A stretch of DNA of 64,000 nt from Palauibacter sp965207805. Lineage in GTDB: Bacteria > Gemmatimonadota > Gemmatimonadetes > Palauibacterales > Palauibacteraceae. The notes beneath the pieces are model-generated. The model saw only the letters and a program-made list of their open reading frames with translations, had not been told where the DNA came from and ran no database searches. Position numbers and translations under genes: made by a program. The DNA lies in assembly GCA_965207805.1 (NCBI GenBank), contig OZ242312.1, positions 3,348,001 to 3,412,000 of the forward strand, written 5' to 3'. Positions 9,498 through 17,850 of this stretch are shown piece by piece (position 1 is the stretch's first letter; each line of letters opens with the position of its first letter).

Positions 9498-10058
9498 TCA
9501 GGCCTTTCTGAAGCGCCAGCCGTACAGGATGCGGCCGTAGTAGTTGAACATCTTCCTCGCCTCGGGATCCTCGAACGGGTAGTCCGCGCCGATCTGTCTC
9601 GCGGCCGCGAGTCCGGTGACGAAGGCCGTTTCCTGGCTGTTGATCAGCGTGTGGGCGCCGCAGTGCCAGCTCCCTCTCCTGCCCTGAATGAAGCGGAACA
9701 GCGGGACGAGCCACGCGACGTGGCGCACGTCGTGTACGATGTGCTGGAACCAGCGGCGCTCGATCACCTTCTCGTCGTCGATCTCGCTGATCGGGTTGTA
9801 CGTCACGAGGCAGGGCTTGTCCGAGCGCTTCGCCCACGGCTGCTGGTTGTGCATGATGTAGGTGATCTCGTAGTTGTCCGGCCTGGCGCCGTACTGCTCG
9901 ATATGGTTGCTCCGGGTTTCCAGGGCCTTCACCTCGCTGTCCGGCAGGACCGAGGCGTCCGAATGCACGACCGTATGGTTGTGGAGCTCGCTCTCGTAGC
10001 GGATCGACGAGAGGATGTAGCGCTCCAGGAACGCCGGCTCGTCCAGCATCATCAGCGT
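9498..10058 (-). pseudogene. C-terminal part of an FAD-dependent oxidoreductase interrupted by an integrative element
   Basis: These 186 codons plus stop encode the C-terminal half of an amine-oxidase-like FAD protein (COG2907-like). Recognisable parts are LMMLDEPAFLERYILSSIRY, HSDASVLPD, TYIMHNQQPW and a C-terminal block LINSQETAFVTGLAAARQIG typical of the family. The frame runs a little further upstream to an element-derived ATG at 10088, but the original gene continued into the fragment at 21068-21862. Joining the two at the shared GAACCAG gives an unbroken 451-codon gene. As it stands this half lacks the dinucleotide-binding domain and cannot be a working oxidoreductase. It converges on the membrane-protein gene ending at 9493. 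Confidence 0.9.
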
Positions 10059-10065
10059 CTGGTTC
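10059..10065. repeat. left attachment core / 7-bp direct repeat
   Basis: CTGGTTC on the plus strand, the junction between the oxidoreductase C-terminal fragment and the element. It is the only sequence shared at the exact break point with 21068-21074, and codes for part of the residues AN-Q in the intact gene. Confidence 0.8.
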
Positions 10066-10119
10066 TCCTTGTAGATACCATCCAGCAAGATTCACGGACA
10101 TCCCATATTGTGAGTAAAC

Positions 10120-10149
10120 TTGTTGTTATTCCGTTACTTATGTTATACT
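10120..10149 (+). promoter_or_regulatory. likely sigma-70-type promoter of the integrase gene
   Basis: An unusually AT-rich patch in an otherwise GC-rich window contains TTGTTG at 10120-10125 and TATACT at 10144-10149, 18 nt apart. The second hexamer is preceded by TGT, which makes an extended -10. It lies about 75 nt upstream of the integrase ATG and points toward it. Confidence 0.5.
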
Positions 10150-10183
10150 GCCGTGTCAGAACGTTCACCGTGTTCCAGTACGG

Positions 10184-10205
10184 AAAGGGTGATCGGCGGG
10201 GTGAC
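10184..10205 (+). repeat. left subterminal repeat of the element (possible integrase arm site)
   Basis: A 22-bp sequence beginning AAAGGGTGATCG recurs with one mismatch at 20980-21001 near the other end, in the same orientation. A shorter copy (AAAGGGTGACC) stands at 10210-10220, just before the integrase ATG. Repeats near both ends are what arm-type binding sites of a tyrosine recombinase would look like; this role is inferred. Confidence 0.5.
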
Positions 10206-10222
10206 CACGAAAGGGTGACCAG

Positions 10223-11386
10223 ATGGGCAAACACGGCAGGAAACTCACCGCCGCCTTCGTGCGGAGCGTTCACGAACCGGGCCTGTACTGGGACGAGCAC
10301 GGCCTCGTGCTGCGCGTCAAGCCGTCCGGCTACAAGCAGTGGATCCAGCGGCTGTTCATCCACGGCAAGCGCCGGGAGCTGGGGCTCGGTTCCGTCCGCC
10401 TCGTGACGCTGGCCGAGGCGCGGGACGCGGCGCTGGCCAACCGCAAGGTGGCCCGGGCGGGCGGCGACCCGAGGACGAAGCGGCGCAGTTCCGTGCCGAC
10501 GTTCGAGCAGGCGGCCGCCAAGGTGTTCGCGATGCACCGCGCGAACTGGACCGACAGCCACGCGGGCCAGTGGATTTCGACCTTGCGCATGTATGCGTTT
10601 CCTGGGATCGGGCGGAAGCGGGTGGACCACATCTCGCCCGCCGACGTGATGGGGGTGCTCATGCCGATCTGGAACGACAAGCATCAGACGGCCAAGCGGG
10701 TGCGTCAGCGGATCGGGACGGTGATGAAGTGGACGATCGCGCAGGGCTACCGGGTGGACAACCCGGCGGGCGACGCCATCGGGGCGGCGCTGCCCAAGCC
10801 GCCCCGCGTCCAGAAGCACTACAAGGCGCTGCCCTACAGGAAGGTAGCCGCGGCGATCGAAGCGGTTGTTGGGTCCGAGGCGAGGCTTTCGGTGAAGCTG
10901 GGCATCGAATTTCTCGTGCTGACGGCCTGCCGATCCGGCGAGGTGCGCGGGGCTCGATGGGCGGAGATCGACATCGAGGGCGGGGAGTGGGCGATCCCGG
11001 CGGAGCGGATGAAGAGCCGCCGGGAGCACCGGGTGCCGCTCTCGGGGAGGGCGCGGGAGATTCTGGCTGAGGCCAAGGCACACGCGCCCCGGTCGGAGTT
11101 GGTATTCCCGTCCGCGCGGGGACTGGTGCTGCCGAGCTTCGAGTTCACGGGCTTGCTCAAGGCGCTCGGGGTCGGAGCCGTGCCGCACGGGTTCCGTTCG
11201 AGCTTTCGGGACTGGGCGGCTGAGCGCACCGATGCGCCGCGGGCGGTCATGGAGGCGGCGCTGGCCCACGCGGTGCGCAATCGGGTGGAGGCGGCCTACG
11301 CCCGCTCTGACCTCTTCGAGCGCCGCCGCGTCCTCATGGAGCAGTGGGCGGAGTACCTTGGGGACCGGGGAGAGGTCACCGGCTGA
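10223..11386 (+). CDS. tyrosine-type site-specific recombinase (P4-like integrase)
   Basis: A 387-residue integrase. The N-terminal DUF4102-like arm-binding domain (LTAAFVRSVHEPGLYWDEHG, GLGSVRLVTLAEARDAA) is followed by a core-binding domain (about 95-200) and the catalytic domain. All catalytic residues are present: Arg237 (TACRSGEVR), Lys264 (MKSRREH), His322 and Arg325 (HGFRSSFRDW), His349 (LAHAV) and Tyr359 (AAYARSDLFERRR). The enzyme presumably inserted the island into the oxidoreductase gene. Length is normal, and the gene looks functional. A promoter with an extended -10 and direct repeats lie just upstream, so autoregulation by binding to its arm sites is plausible. Confidence 0.97.
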   Translation: MGKHGRKLTAAFVRSVHEPGLYWDEHGLVLRVKPSGYKQWIQRLFIHGKRRELGLGSVRLVTLAEARDAALANRKVARAGGDPRTKRRSSVPTFEQAAAKVFAMHRANWTDSHAGQWISTLRMYAFPGIGRKRVDHISPADVMGVLMPIWNDKHQTAKRVRQRIGTVMKWTIAQGYRVDNPAGDAIGAALPKPPRVQKHYKALPYRKVAAAIEAVVGSEARLSVKLGIEFLVLTACRSGEVRGARWAEIDIEGGEWAIPAERMKSRREHRVPLSGRAREILAEAKAHAPRSELVFPSARGLVLPSFEFTGLLKALGVGAVPHGFRSSFRDWAAERTDAPRAVMEAALAHAVRNRVEAAYARSDLFERRRVLMEQWAEYLGDRGEVTG

Positions 11387-11398
11387 TCGGACCGGATT

Positions 11399-12214
11399 CT
11401 AAGCTGCTGTGTCTGCGGGCAAGCTTGAAGGCCCGTTTTCGTGTGGCGCGAGTGCATTTCGTGGAATCTGTAGCAATAGCGCGAACTCATGGTGTGACGC
11501 CGACGCCGCGAACAGCATCGCCGTCGATGGGCAGTCGTCGAGTACCCGGATCGCCTCGTCCAGCTCCCGCCGGTCTATCGTGAGACGCCACTTCCTGCGG
11601 ACCTCCAGCGTGCGCCCGACGTACCAGCACCGGTTGTAGGGGGGGAGCCACTCCGCCACATCCTTGGCCGCCTTGTCGTGCCGGTTCACGTCCGGCGCGG
11701 CGAGCGTGAGGTTCAGAAGGTCGCGGGCGAACGCCCAACGATCCTCCGCCGATCGCGCGCACATCCCGCTGTCGTGCGCCTCCGAGACGGCGACGATGTG
11801 CTCGATGTCGGTCTCGGCCGGGGAACCGAAGTACCGGCCGGTATAGGGGCCGTAGATCCGCCCGCCCATCGCCGCGATGATCTCGGCCTCGACGGATGCC
11901 GGGTATCGGTAATCGTCCCGGTTGTACAGGGCGCACCGGGCCTCGGGAGCAACCGAGAGCCCTTGCCACAGGTTGGACTTCGGTTCCGGGAGCCCGGTGG
12001 ACGCCCCGCATCCCATGAGGAGGAAGACCGCGAGCAGACCGGCTTCCCTGAAAGAAGCGGGCCGCGCCGGGTGGGTAGCCCGGCCACGGCCCCGAACCGA
12101 ACAACATGGAGACGATCCATGCCGAACGGCCTCACCCAAGGTCTGAAACGCGTGGCCCGCCTCGTCCCGCTGTTCCTTGCATGGCCAAACAGCCCGCGAG
12201 ACCGCCGGGGCCAT
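11399..12214 (-). CDS. HNH endonuclease family protein (DUF1524-like), probably exported
   Basis: The frame of up to 271 codons contains a DUF1524/GmrSD-C-type HNH module: DIEHIVAVSEAHDSG around 136-150, then LLNLTLAAPDVNRHDKAAKD and WLPPYNRCWYV. In this family the His of the first motif and the Asn/His of the second bind metal and cut DNA. Upstream is a hydrophobic stretch ending LLMGCGAS, which looks like a lipobox, so the nuclease may be an exported lipoprotein. The start is unclear: no convincing ATG or ribosome binding site precedes the hydrophobic stretch, and a better-looking ATG at 12107 is in another frame, so the 5' end may be damaged. It converges on the integrase gene, 12 nt apart. 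Confidence 0.7.
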   Translation of the reverse strand: MAPAVSRAVWPCKEQRDEAGHAFQTLGEAVRHGSSPCCSVRGRGRATHPARPASFREAGLLAVFLLMGCGASTGLPEPKSNLWQGLSVAPEARCALYNRDDYRYPASVEAEIIAAMGGRIYGPYTGRYFGSPAETDIEHIVAVSEAHDSGMCARSAEDRWAFARDLLNLTLAAPDVNRHDKAAKDVAEWLPPYNRCWYVGRTLEVRRKWRLTIDRRELDEAIRVLDDCPSTAMLFAASASHHEFALLLQIPRNALAPHENGPSSLPADTAA

Positions 12215-12461
12215 CCCGTCGGACCGCTGGTGTCGTGAAGTCGCTGGCCGAGGCAGATAATCGTGGCCGACCCGCCACCGCCACCACCTACTCGGCGCAC
12301 CTTGTCCGCAGCCTTGCGCTCATGGGAGCACGATACGCCCCGTGCCCGCTTGCGGGAAGTGCATGATCACCGGGATGGCCGTGAACGTAGCGGCTCCGAA
12401 ACCGGTTCTCACCGCTGAGTCGCGGACCGCGTCGAGGCCCGATCCGTTGGACCGCGCGAAG

Positions 12462-12558
12462 GCTGGCTTCACGACCGTTACTGGTCGGGAGCCAGCCGAC
12501 GCCACGTTGAACGTGGCAGACTGGCGAGGGGGAACGCTGCGCCCCCCTCAAACCCCCG
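12462..12558 (-). repeat. structured repeat, copy A (inverted relative to copy B)
   Basis: Read on the minus strand, this holds a GAGGGGG/CCCCCTC stem, then CTCGCCAG, then the palindrome GCCACGTTCAACGTGGC (12501-12517), 4 nt, and a 35-nt two-part hairpin (12462-12496) with outer stem GCTGGCT/AGCCAGC and inner stem CGACC/GGTCG. Copy B at 13988-14074 has the same order and the same spacing. Its stems carry different bases that still pair, which suggests a selected DNA or RNA structure. Copy A lies just downstream of the propeller lipoprotein gene and points away from it. Confidence 0.6.
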
Positions 12559-12604
12559 GCAATTCCGCGCCGCTCCGGAACCGTGGGTGCGGATTCGGAC
12601 GGAT

Positions 12605-13852
12605 CTATCGTCGGGCGGGCTGCCGTTCGAGCCGCCACACGTCAACGTGGTCCAAGTCCATGTCGTCTTGGCGGACCGTCGCCAGATGATCGCCCCGGAA
12701 GACGGGGACGGTTCGCTCCTTGAACGGGACGGCGGAAACGCTGCCGAGCAGCCTCCCCTCGGGATCGAATAACTCCCAGCGGTTGCCGGCGGTGCGGATG
12801 ACTTCGACCCACAGCTTGCCGTCGGTGGACACGAAGACCTCGTTGATGAACGAAGCTCGTTCAGGCCGATTGTACCCTCGGGGGTTGCACGAACCGCCGG
12901 GCCACCGCTCCATGGCCTCGTCGAACTCCGCGCTGCCCGCGTCCCATTCCTCGTCCGAGATCGGCTCGGTCGGCAGTGTGCGCTCGATCAGCCGGAGGGT
13001 GTCGCTCTCGCCCCGCGTGACGGCGATCCGGTAGAAATAGCCCCAAGCGGAATACATGACGCCCCCGGAAGCCGGGTGCTGCACCCACTTTGCCCCTGCC
13101 GTGTGGCCGTAGAAGCCGACTCTTCCCTCCTCCCAAGTGCAGAGAATCCCCCCGGTTTGCCCGGGAAGGTCCTCGGGAGCCGTCAGGAAGGGCACGGTAT
13201 CGCCCGTGGCTCCGCTGCTGTCGAGGCCGATCCACTGAGCGCCGGCATCAGGATCGAACGCGAAGCGGAAGACCTCGTTCTCGCCGACTGGGTAGAATCG
13301 AATGTTCGCGGCCGATCCGGTCAGACCTCCCGTGGTCCTTCTTTGCCCGAGCCACTCGCCGCCAGCCGAAAACTCGCCGATGCGCCCTTGAACCGGATCG
13401 AAGGTGATGAGCCGGTCCCCGACCCAAGCCAGAGAGTAGAGGCTCCTGAACTCGCCCGGTCCCGCACCTTCCCGACCGAAGGTACGCATGTGCGCCCCGT
13501 CGAAACCGAAGACGCGGACCTCGTGGTTGATGGCGTCCGCCACGAAGATGGTCTCATCGGGGCCGATGGCGACGGCGCTGACCTGGCCGAACTCGTTCGG
13601 AGTCTGCTGTTCCGTCAGCGACTTGGGTCCGATCGAGACGACCGGGGTTAGTTGCCATCCGGTCGGCGTGCCGATGTTGGTGACGTGGACGACGCCGCCC
13701 ACGGTGTCGAAGGTGGTGGCGAGGTCGCCGCCGCCAGCGGTCGAGGTCCCTTGATCGCAGGCTGCTGCCGAGATTGCCGCGAGGAGGAGCGGAACCTTGG
13801 CGGTGGAGACACGAAGCGGATGCGGGCGCGCGACCATTCTTGGCTCGATCAT
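12605..13852 (-). CDS. 6-bladed beta-propeller (NHL-like) lipoprotein
   Basis: A protein of 415 residues from the ATG at 13852 (a second ATG is at 13837). A lipoprotein signal ends at LLLAAISAAAC. The body has NHL-type blades: VSAVAIGPDETIFVADAINH, VRVFGFDGAHMRTFGREGAGPGEFRSLYS and LWVEVIRTAGNRWELFDPEG. The motif FGREGAGPGEF is the hallmark of the 6-bladed propeller lipoproteins common in Gemmatimonadota and Bacteroidota. Function is unknown; such propellers usually bind ligands or partner proteins at the cell surface. It is flanked on both sides by outward-pointing structured repeats, and a second, diverged propeller gene lies at 14409 on the other strand. Confidence 0.85.
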   Translation of the reverse strand: MIEPRMVARPHPLRVSTAKVPLLLAAISAAACDQGTSTAGGGDLATTFDTVGGVVHVTNIGTPTGWQLTPVVSIGPKSLTEQQTPNEFGQVSAVAIGPDETIFVADAINHEVRVFGFDGAHMRTFGREGAGPGEFRSLYSLAWVGDRLITFDPVQGRIGEFSAGGEWLGQRRTTGGLTGSAANIRFYPVGENEVFRFAFDPDAGAQWIGLDSSGATGDTVPFLTAPEDLPGQTGGILCTWEEGRVGFYGHTAGAKWVQHPASGGVMYSAWGYFYRIAVTRGESDTLRLIERTLPTEPISDEEWDAGSAEFDEAMERWPGGSCNPRGYNRPERASFINEVFVSTDGKLWVEVIRTAGNRWELFDPEGRLLGSVSAVPFKERTVPVFRGDHLATVRQDDMDLDHVDVWRLERQPARR

Positions 13853-13987
13853 GGTGGAGGAAGGCACCCACAAAGGTTGGCCTGCGCCTCTGTCCCTGCA
13901 AGGTCGGCGGCAAGCGGCCCGACACGGTACCGAGGGCGGGGAAACCCATCGCCCGCGATTCTTTGCGCGCATCAGCGCGGGCTTCTC

Positions 13988-14074
13988 GGGGTCGAAGGGG
14001 CGGAGCCTCTCGCCAGCCGCAGTGTTCAACACTGCGTGTGCTGGCTGCCGGCCATTACCGGGCCGGAAGCCAGC
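13988..14074 (+). repeat. structured repeat, copy B
   Basis: The plus strand shows a GGGG/CCTC stem, CTCGCCAG (14009-14016), the palindrome GCAGTGTTCAACACTGC (14019-14035), 4 nt, and a 35-nt hairpin (14040-14074) with outer stem GCTGGCT/AGCCAGC and inner stem CCGGCC/GGCCGG around ATTACCG. Compared with copy A, the six-pair palindrome stem differs at three pairs and all three still pair; the loop TTCAA is unchanged. It sits about 135 nt upstream of the propeller gene start and points away from it. Confidence 0.6.
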
Positions 14075-14408
14075 CCCGGCGGAGCCGCCGAAACGCCGCT
14101 CCGGGCATCGCCCGGAACAGCTTCGACCGGGCCGTCTCGGGCAAGCTCCTCGGCCTCGTGGTCGCCAGTCTCACCGACGGAGAGGACGACGGTGGTGCGC
14201 TCTGCGAAGCCCGCTTGCGATCCGACCCGTATCTCTCGGAGACCTGAGGTCGTCGATCCTGGGCCTTCTGTGGGCGGACGAGGCCCGAACCCCGGACGCC
14301 GTCGGCCCCGCTGGCCTGATGGTGTTCATCGAAGTGGACGAACCGGGGATACCCTTCGTGAGGGGGCTCCGGGTCGTGAATCTGGTTCCGCCTTCCTAGG
14401 TTGGGATC
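14075..14408. other. region without a clear gene; possible decayed coding remnant
   Basis: No intact gene fits here. On the plus strand two frames look protein-like in succession: one through about 14247 (KLLGLVVASLTDGEDDGG) and a second through 14399 (GLMVFIEVDEPGIPF), as if one gene had been frameshifted. No start codon or family is recognisable, so I call it only a possible remnant. Confidence 0.3.
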
Positions 14409-15596
14409 ATGTCCCAAGTTGCCGGAGGACCCCCAGCGAGGCGAAGTGTGTTGCATGGTCGAACGCGAACAGGCGGTGCAAGAGCAATCGCCTTCGCCGG
14501 GATGATCCTGATCCACGGTTGCGGCCCCGAACCCGGAGAAAGTGTCTTCTCCGCAGACGCGGCTGGACCGGCTCTGGTTCCCATCGACAGCATCCTGCTG
14601 CGGGAAGCCGACTCGCTGTACATCGGCAATCCGTACACGCCGGTCATCGACCCCTACGACGGGTCTTTCTACATACCGGACATCTTTTCGGGACGGATCC
14701 TCAGGTTCCGCAGAGACGGTAGCCTGATGCTGGTGTACGGACGGCCGGGAGAGGGGCCGGGGGAGTTTCGCGGCGGCCCAGGGGTTCCGATGGTGCTCGA
14801 CGATTCGACCGTGGCCGCACAGACCACAAGGTCGCGGCGGGTGAACATCTTCGACCGAAACACCGGAGAGAGCCTTCGAGGTGTGAGCTTTCCCGCGCTC
14901 GGCGGACTGACTCCCCCGGCGGTGATCGGCCGGGATGTCTGGATGACCGATTTCGAGATTCGGCGTGAGACATCCCTGACGCGGTGGCGGCCGACCACGG
15001 ACGAATTCACGAGCATGGGCGGACTCCCGGCGGAGTACGTCGCGTCGCTCAAGAGCGACAACTGGTCGTATGCGAGCCTTTTCCGGCTCGGTTCACTCGC
15101 GTACGCCGACGGTCGGTTCGTGCAGGGCTGGTCCGGGCTGGACGAGATGTTCGTCTTGAACCTGCGGGGCGAGGTGGTGGACACGCTGGACATCCCGGTG
15201 GCGAGGAGGAAGGGCGTTCCGGCCGACCTCCGGGAACGCATCGACATCGAGCACATGCCCTACCGCGAGCAGCTGGAGGAGATTTCGCGACTCCGTCAAC
15301 TATTCCCGCTTCCCGGCGGCGGTTTCGTGTTCACCCACCACGATCAGACGGCCCTCCGGATGCAGCCGATGCCCGTGCTCACCGCCAAGGTGTGGGTCGG
15401 AGTCCTTTCGCCGGACCTCTCACAGGCGTGCGTGGACACCCTCGTGCCGCACGACTTCGAGATGCGGCCGATGGAGACCTTCCGGGGCGATACACTTTTC
15501 GTGCTGGACCGGCGAATCGACGATTCGGAAACGCTTCGGACTTGGATTCTGCTGTACTTGGTCTCGGAGGATGGGTGCGAGTGGCTGAGCACGTAG
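14409..15596 (+). CDS. 6-bladed beta-propeller lipoprotein
   Basis: A protein of 395 residues. The N-terminal region contains a hydrophobic stretch ending AGMILIHGCG, a lipobox-like site at residue 38; the long leader before it suggests that the true start may be downstream of the ATG at 14409. Blades include DPYDGSFYIPDIFSGRILRF and LMLVYGRPGEGPGEFRGGPG, the same signature as the propeller at 12605, and FVLNLRGEVVDTLDIP. It is a diverged relative, not a recent copy. Function unknown; a surface or periplasmic role is inferred from the lipoprotein signal. The gene ends 10 nt before the stop of a decayed integrase on the opposite strand. Confidence 0.75.
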   Translation: MSQVAGGPPARRSVLHGRTRTGGARAIAFAGMILIHGCGPEPGESVFSADAAGPALVPIDSILLREADSLYIGNPYTPVIDPYDGSFYIPDIFSGRILRFRRDGSLMLVYGRPGEGPGEFRGGPGVPMVLDDSTVAAQTTRSRRVNIFDRNTGESLRGVSFPALGGLTPPAVIGRDVWMTDFEIRRETSLTRWRPTTDEFTSMGGLPAEYVASLKSDNWSYASLFRLGSLAYADGRFVQGWSGLDEMFVLNLRGEVVDTLDIPVARRKGVPADLRERIDIEHMPYREQLEEISRLRQLFPLPGGGFVFTHHDQTALRMQPMPVLTAKVWVGVLSPDLSQACVDTLVPHDFEMRPMETFRGDTLFVLDRRIDDSETLRTWILLYLVSEDGCEWLST

Positions 15597-15605
15597 CCCG
15601 GAGGC

Positions 15606-16115
15606 TTAGCGTGCGGCCCCCGACACGGCTCTCCGGCCCGCGAGATACGCTTCCCAGTCGGCCATGAGCCGTCGCCGCCGCTCGAACAGGTCGGTGCGCT
15701 GGTACGCGGCCTCGACCTTCCGTGGCGATGGCGATTCCAGCACCGCCCGGACCCGCATGTGTACGAACCGGGCCGTGGGAACTTTGGTGTGCCAGATGGA
15801 GGTGAGGATGTTCAGCAACGTCGCCGCTCGTGACCTCCGAGACGGGGACATCGCCGATTCTCGGGAAGGCGTGCATCTCCGAGTTGCGGAACCATTCCTT
15901 GGCGTACGCCGCGCTTCGCCACCCGGCCTGCTTCTGCTCGACGACCCGCGCGGCGGCCTCGGCGAAGGTGGGGATGCCGACCAGCCGCTGCTTCTCGGCC
16001 AAAGGATGGCCGCCCGCACGGGCGCGGCCTCGCGGGCCTCGGCGAGAGAGACCAGTTTCCGAACCCGCGCTCGCGTCCCCGGATGACGAGGCGTTCCCGG
16101 CCCGCTGCCCCGGGC
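15606..16115 (-). pseudogene. decayed tyrosine recombinase, frameshifted and internally deleted
   Basis: Pieces related to the intact integrase at 10223 occur in order but in different minus-strand frames. They are RLVIRGRERGFG and KLVSLAEAREAA (arm domain), IPTFAEAAARVVEQKQAGW with RNSEMHAFPRIGDVPVSEV (core-binding domain), LLNILTSIWHTKVPTARFVH, and finally KVEAAYQRTDLFERRRRLMA with the catalytic tyrosine region. Most of the catalytic domain, including the Arg and His-x-x-Arg motifs, is missing. The fragment is thus the relic of an older, related element now buried in the island. Confidence 0.85.
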
Positions 16116-16260
16116 CATTTTGCCGATAACGGTGACATTTTCGGTGCCGGTTGACAGGGTGACCGCGTGTGCGTGTGGCATTTCTGAATGCGGGGGCCGT
16201 GTAACACCCGGTGGATTCGATCCCCGGGCGTAGCCAACGCCCAATGACTGGAGGGAGAAA

Positions 16261-17336
16261 ATGAAGCTGCTGCTGCGACCCGCAATCGCGCTGTGCCTCC
16301 TGCTGTCCGGATGCGTGGACGAGCCCGGCCCTGTCGAGCCTGTGGCGGCGTCGCGCGCCGGTGCGGCCCAGGCGCTCGCAGACCCGTTCGAAATTGACTT
16401 GCTATTCGTTACCCCGATGCGACGCGAGGTCGTGGAATCGGCCCACGCGATGGCGGCACGGTGGGCGGCAATCCTTGCCCCGTCCGATCCGTGGCATGCG
16501 CCCGTCGATACACTGAAGTGTTGGTGGGACTCGGAAGATTCGGGCTCGGGCTGGTCCGGGTTCAACGACATCCCGTACCCCGGCGGAGTGGACGATCTCG
16601 TGATCTCGGTGGGGGTCATGGGCTCGCGGGACTGGTCGTTTGCTGCGGCGGGGGTAGGCGGTAGCTGTATGAGGCGGCTTCAATATGTGTTCTGGCGCGG
16701 GCCGAAGGAGTACATCGAGTCTGCCTCGCTGTACTCCTATGTCGCTCTCGACTCGGCGGCCGTCGACTTGGCGATCCGCGGCGGTTGGCTGGATCCGCTC
16801 GTCGCGCACGAGATAGGCCACGCGGTGGGGATCGGCGCCGCGCCGCAGTGGGACACTTGGCTGCAAGGCACCGTCGATACCGCCTCGCACGTCTACGATC
16901 AACGGCACACGGGGCCGCGAACGCGGCTCGGCTGGTACGCGAGCGGCGGGGCCTCGCTGACCGTCGAGCCCGTTCCTGTCGAGGCGACCGCTAGCCCCGG
17001 CCATTGGCGGGATTCCGCCATGCCGTGTGAGCTGATGATCTCGGGTTGGTACTGCCCCGCGCGGCCCGGCAACAAGGGGTTGTCATCAGCCGCATCACGG
17101 CGGGTGCGCTCGCGGACCAAGGCTACGACGTAAACTACGCGGCGGCGGACTTCTACTGGATACCCGATGCCGCCGTCGCGGCGGATGCGCTCACGGACAC
17201 AAGAGAGGCGATCCGGTTCGACGGTGGGGCGGTGATCGGCCCCTCTTTCGGGGTGACGCGGGACGGGCGCGTCATTCGGCGCGACGGCCCCGGCGGCGGG
17301 CTGGGGCCGCCGCTGCTACTGGACCGAAGACGTTGA
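16261..17336 (+). pseudogene. leishmanolysin-like zinc metalloprotease lipoprotein with a frameshift
   Basis: The first frame (16261-17133) begins with a good lipoprotein signal (LCLLLSGC), preceded by GGAGGG. It contains the metzincin helix HEIGHAVGIG with His183, Glu184 and His187, and a possible third ligand in SHVYDQRH. After AMPCELMISGWY the frame goes wrong. A second frame to 17336 carries the rest of the family's end: SRITAGALADQGYDVNYAAA. One extra G in the G-run at 17076-17079 would join them (NKGVVISRI) into a protein of about 358 residues. This is either a recent frameshift mutation or a sequencing error in a homopolymer. The intact protein would be an exported zinc peptidase. Confidence 0.75.
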
Positions 17337-17436
17337 GCGAGGCTGTCGGCGGGGTGGTTGGGCTCGTTGAGCGGGTGTTGTCCATCGCGGGCAATCGGAT
17401 TCGGTAGACGGTCCAGCTTACCCTGGTCACCCGAGG

Positions 17437-17640
17437 CCCGTAGAGTCGGCGGGCGACGGCTCCCCCTGCGGCCCCGGCTGCGTAGTGCTGCGGCATTCGC
17501 GGGTCTTTCCATCGTCCGGCGCGTTGAAGCTCAACCATCCCGGCCCCGCGATTGGCGAGGCTGGCGGTCGTCCCGATCCGGCGCGAGTGGCCGGATACTC
17601 CCGCGATTCCCTCCGCTTCCGACGACGGGCGGTGATGGCG
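17437..17640 (-). pseudogene. C-terminal remnant of a second type of tyrosine recombinase
   Basis: The minus strand encodes GVSGHSRRIGTTASLANRG followed by LQRAGRWKDPRMPQHYAAG and GAVARRLYG. These are box II of tyrosine recombinases: His-x-x-Arg in HSRR, the GRW position and the nucleophile Tyr near 17484. Upstream homology breaks off with a probable frameshift around 17640, and no Arg-I domain is present. The sequence type differs from the P4-like integrase at 10223, so it comes from another element. Confidence 0.75.
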
Positions 17641-17850
17641 CGCAGGCGGTTCGTGCGGACACTCTCGCCGCGGTCACGTGATCCCCGCGAGCGATCGAGC
17701 GGAACACGTGGCCCGGGCTCGGGCGCGTCCCGCCGCCATGCCTGTCACTTTTTTTTCCGCCACCGACACCTAGTTTTGCGAACGGTTCGCGTTGCTCCGC
17801 CGTTCGGTAGAGGAGGTGCGCGGTCGGCGACCCCTGTTCGGGCTGCCCAT

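Noticed and set aside
12462..14074. Integron attC sites as an explanation for the paired hairpins
   Set aside because: The copies are in opposite orientation, the R-box core pairs at their ends are not evident, and no integron integrase is present.
16200..16240. A T-arm-like GGATTCGATCCC suggesting a tRNA remnant at an old attachment site
   Set aside because: The flanking bases do not form a T-arm stem, and no acceptor or anticodon arm is present.
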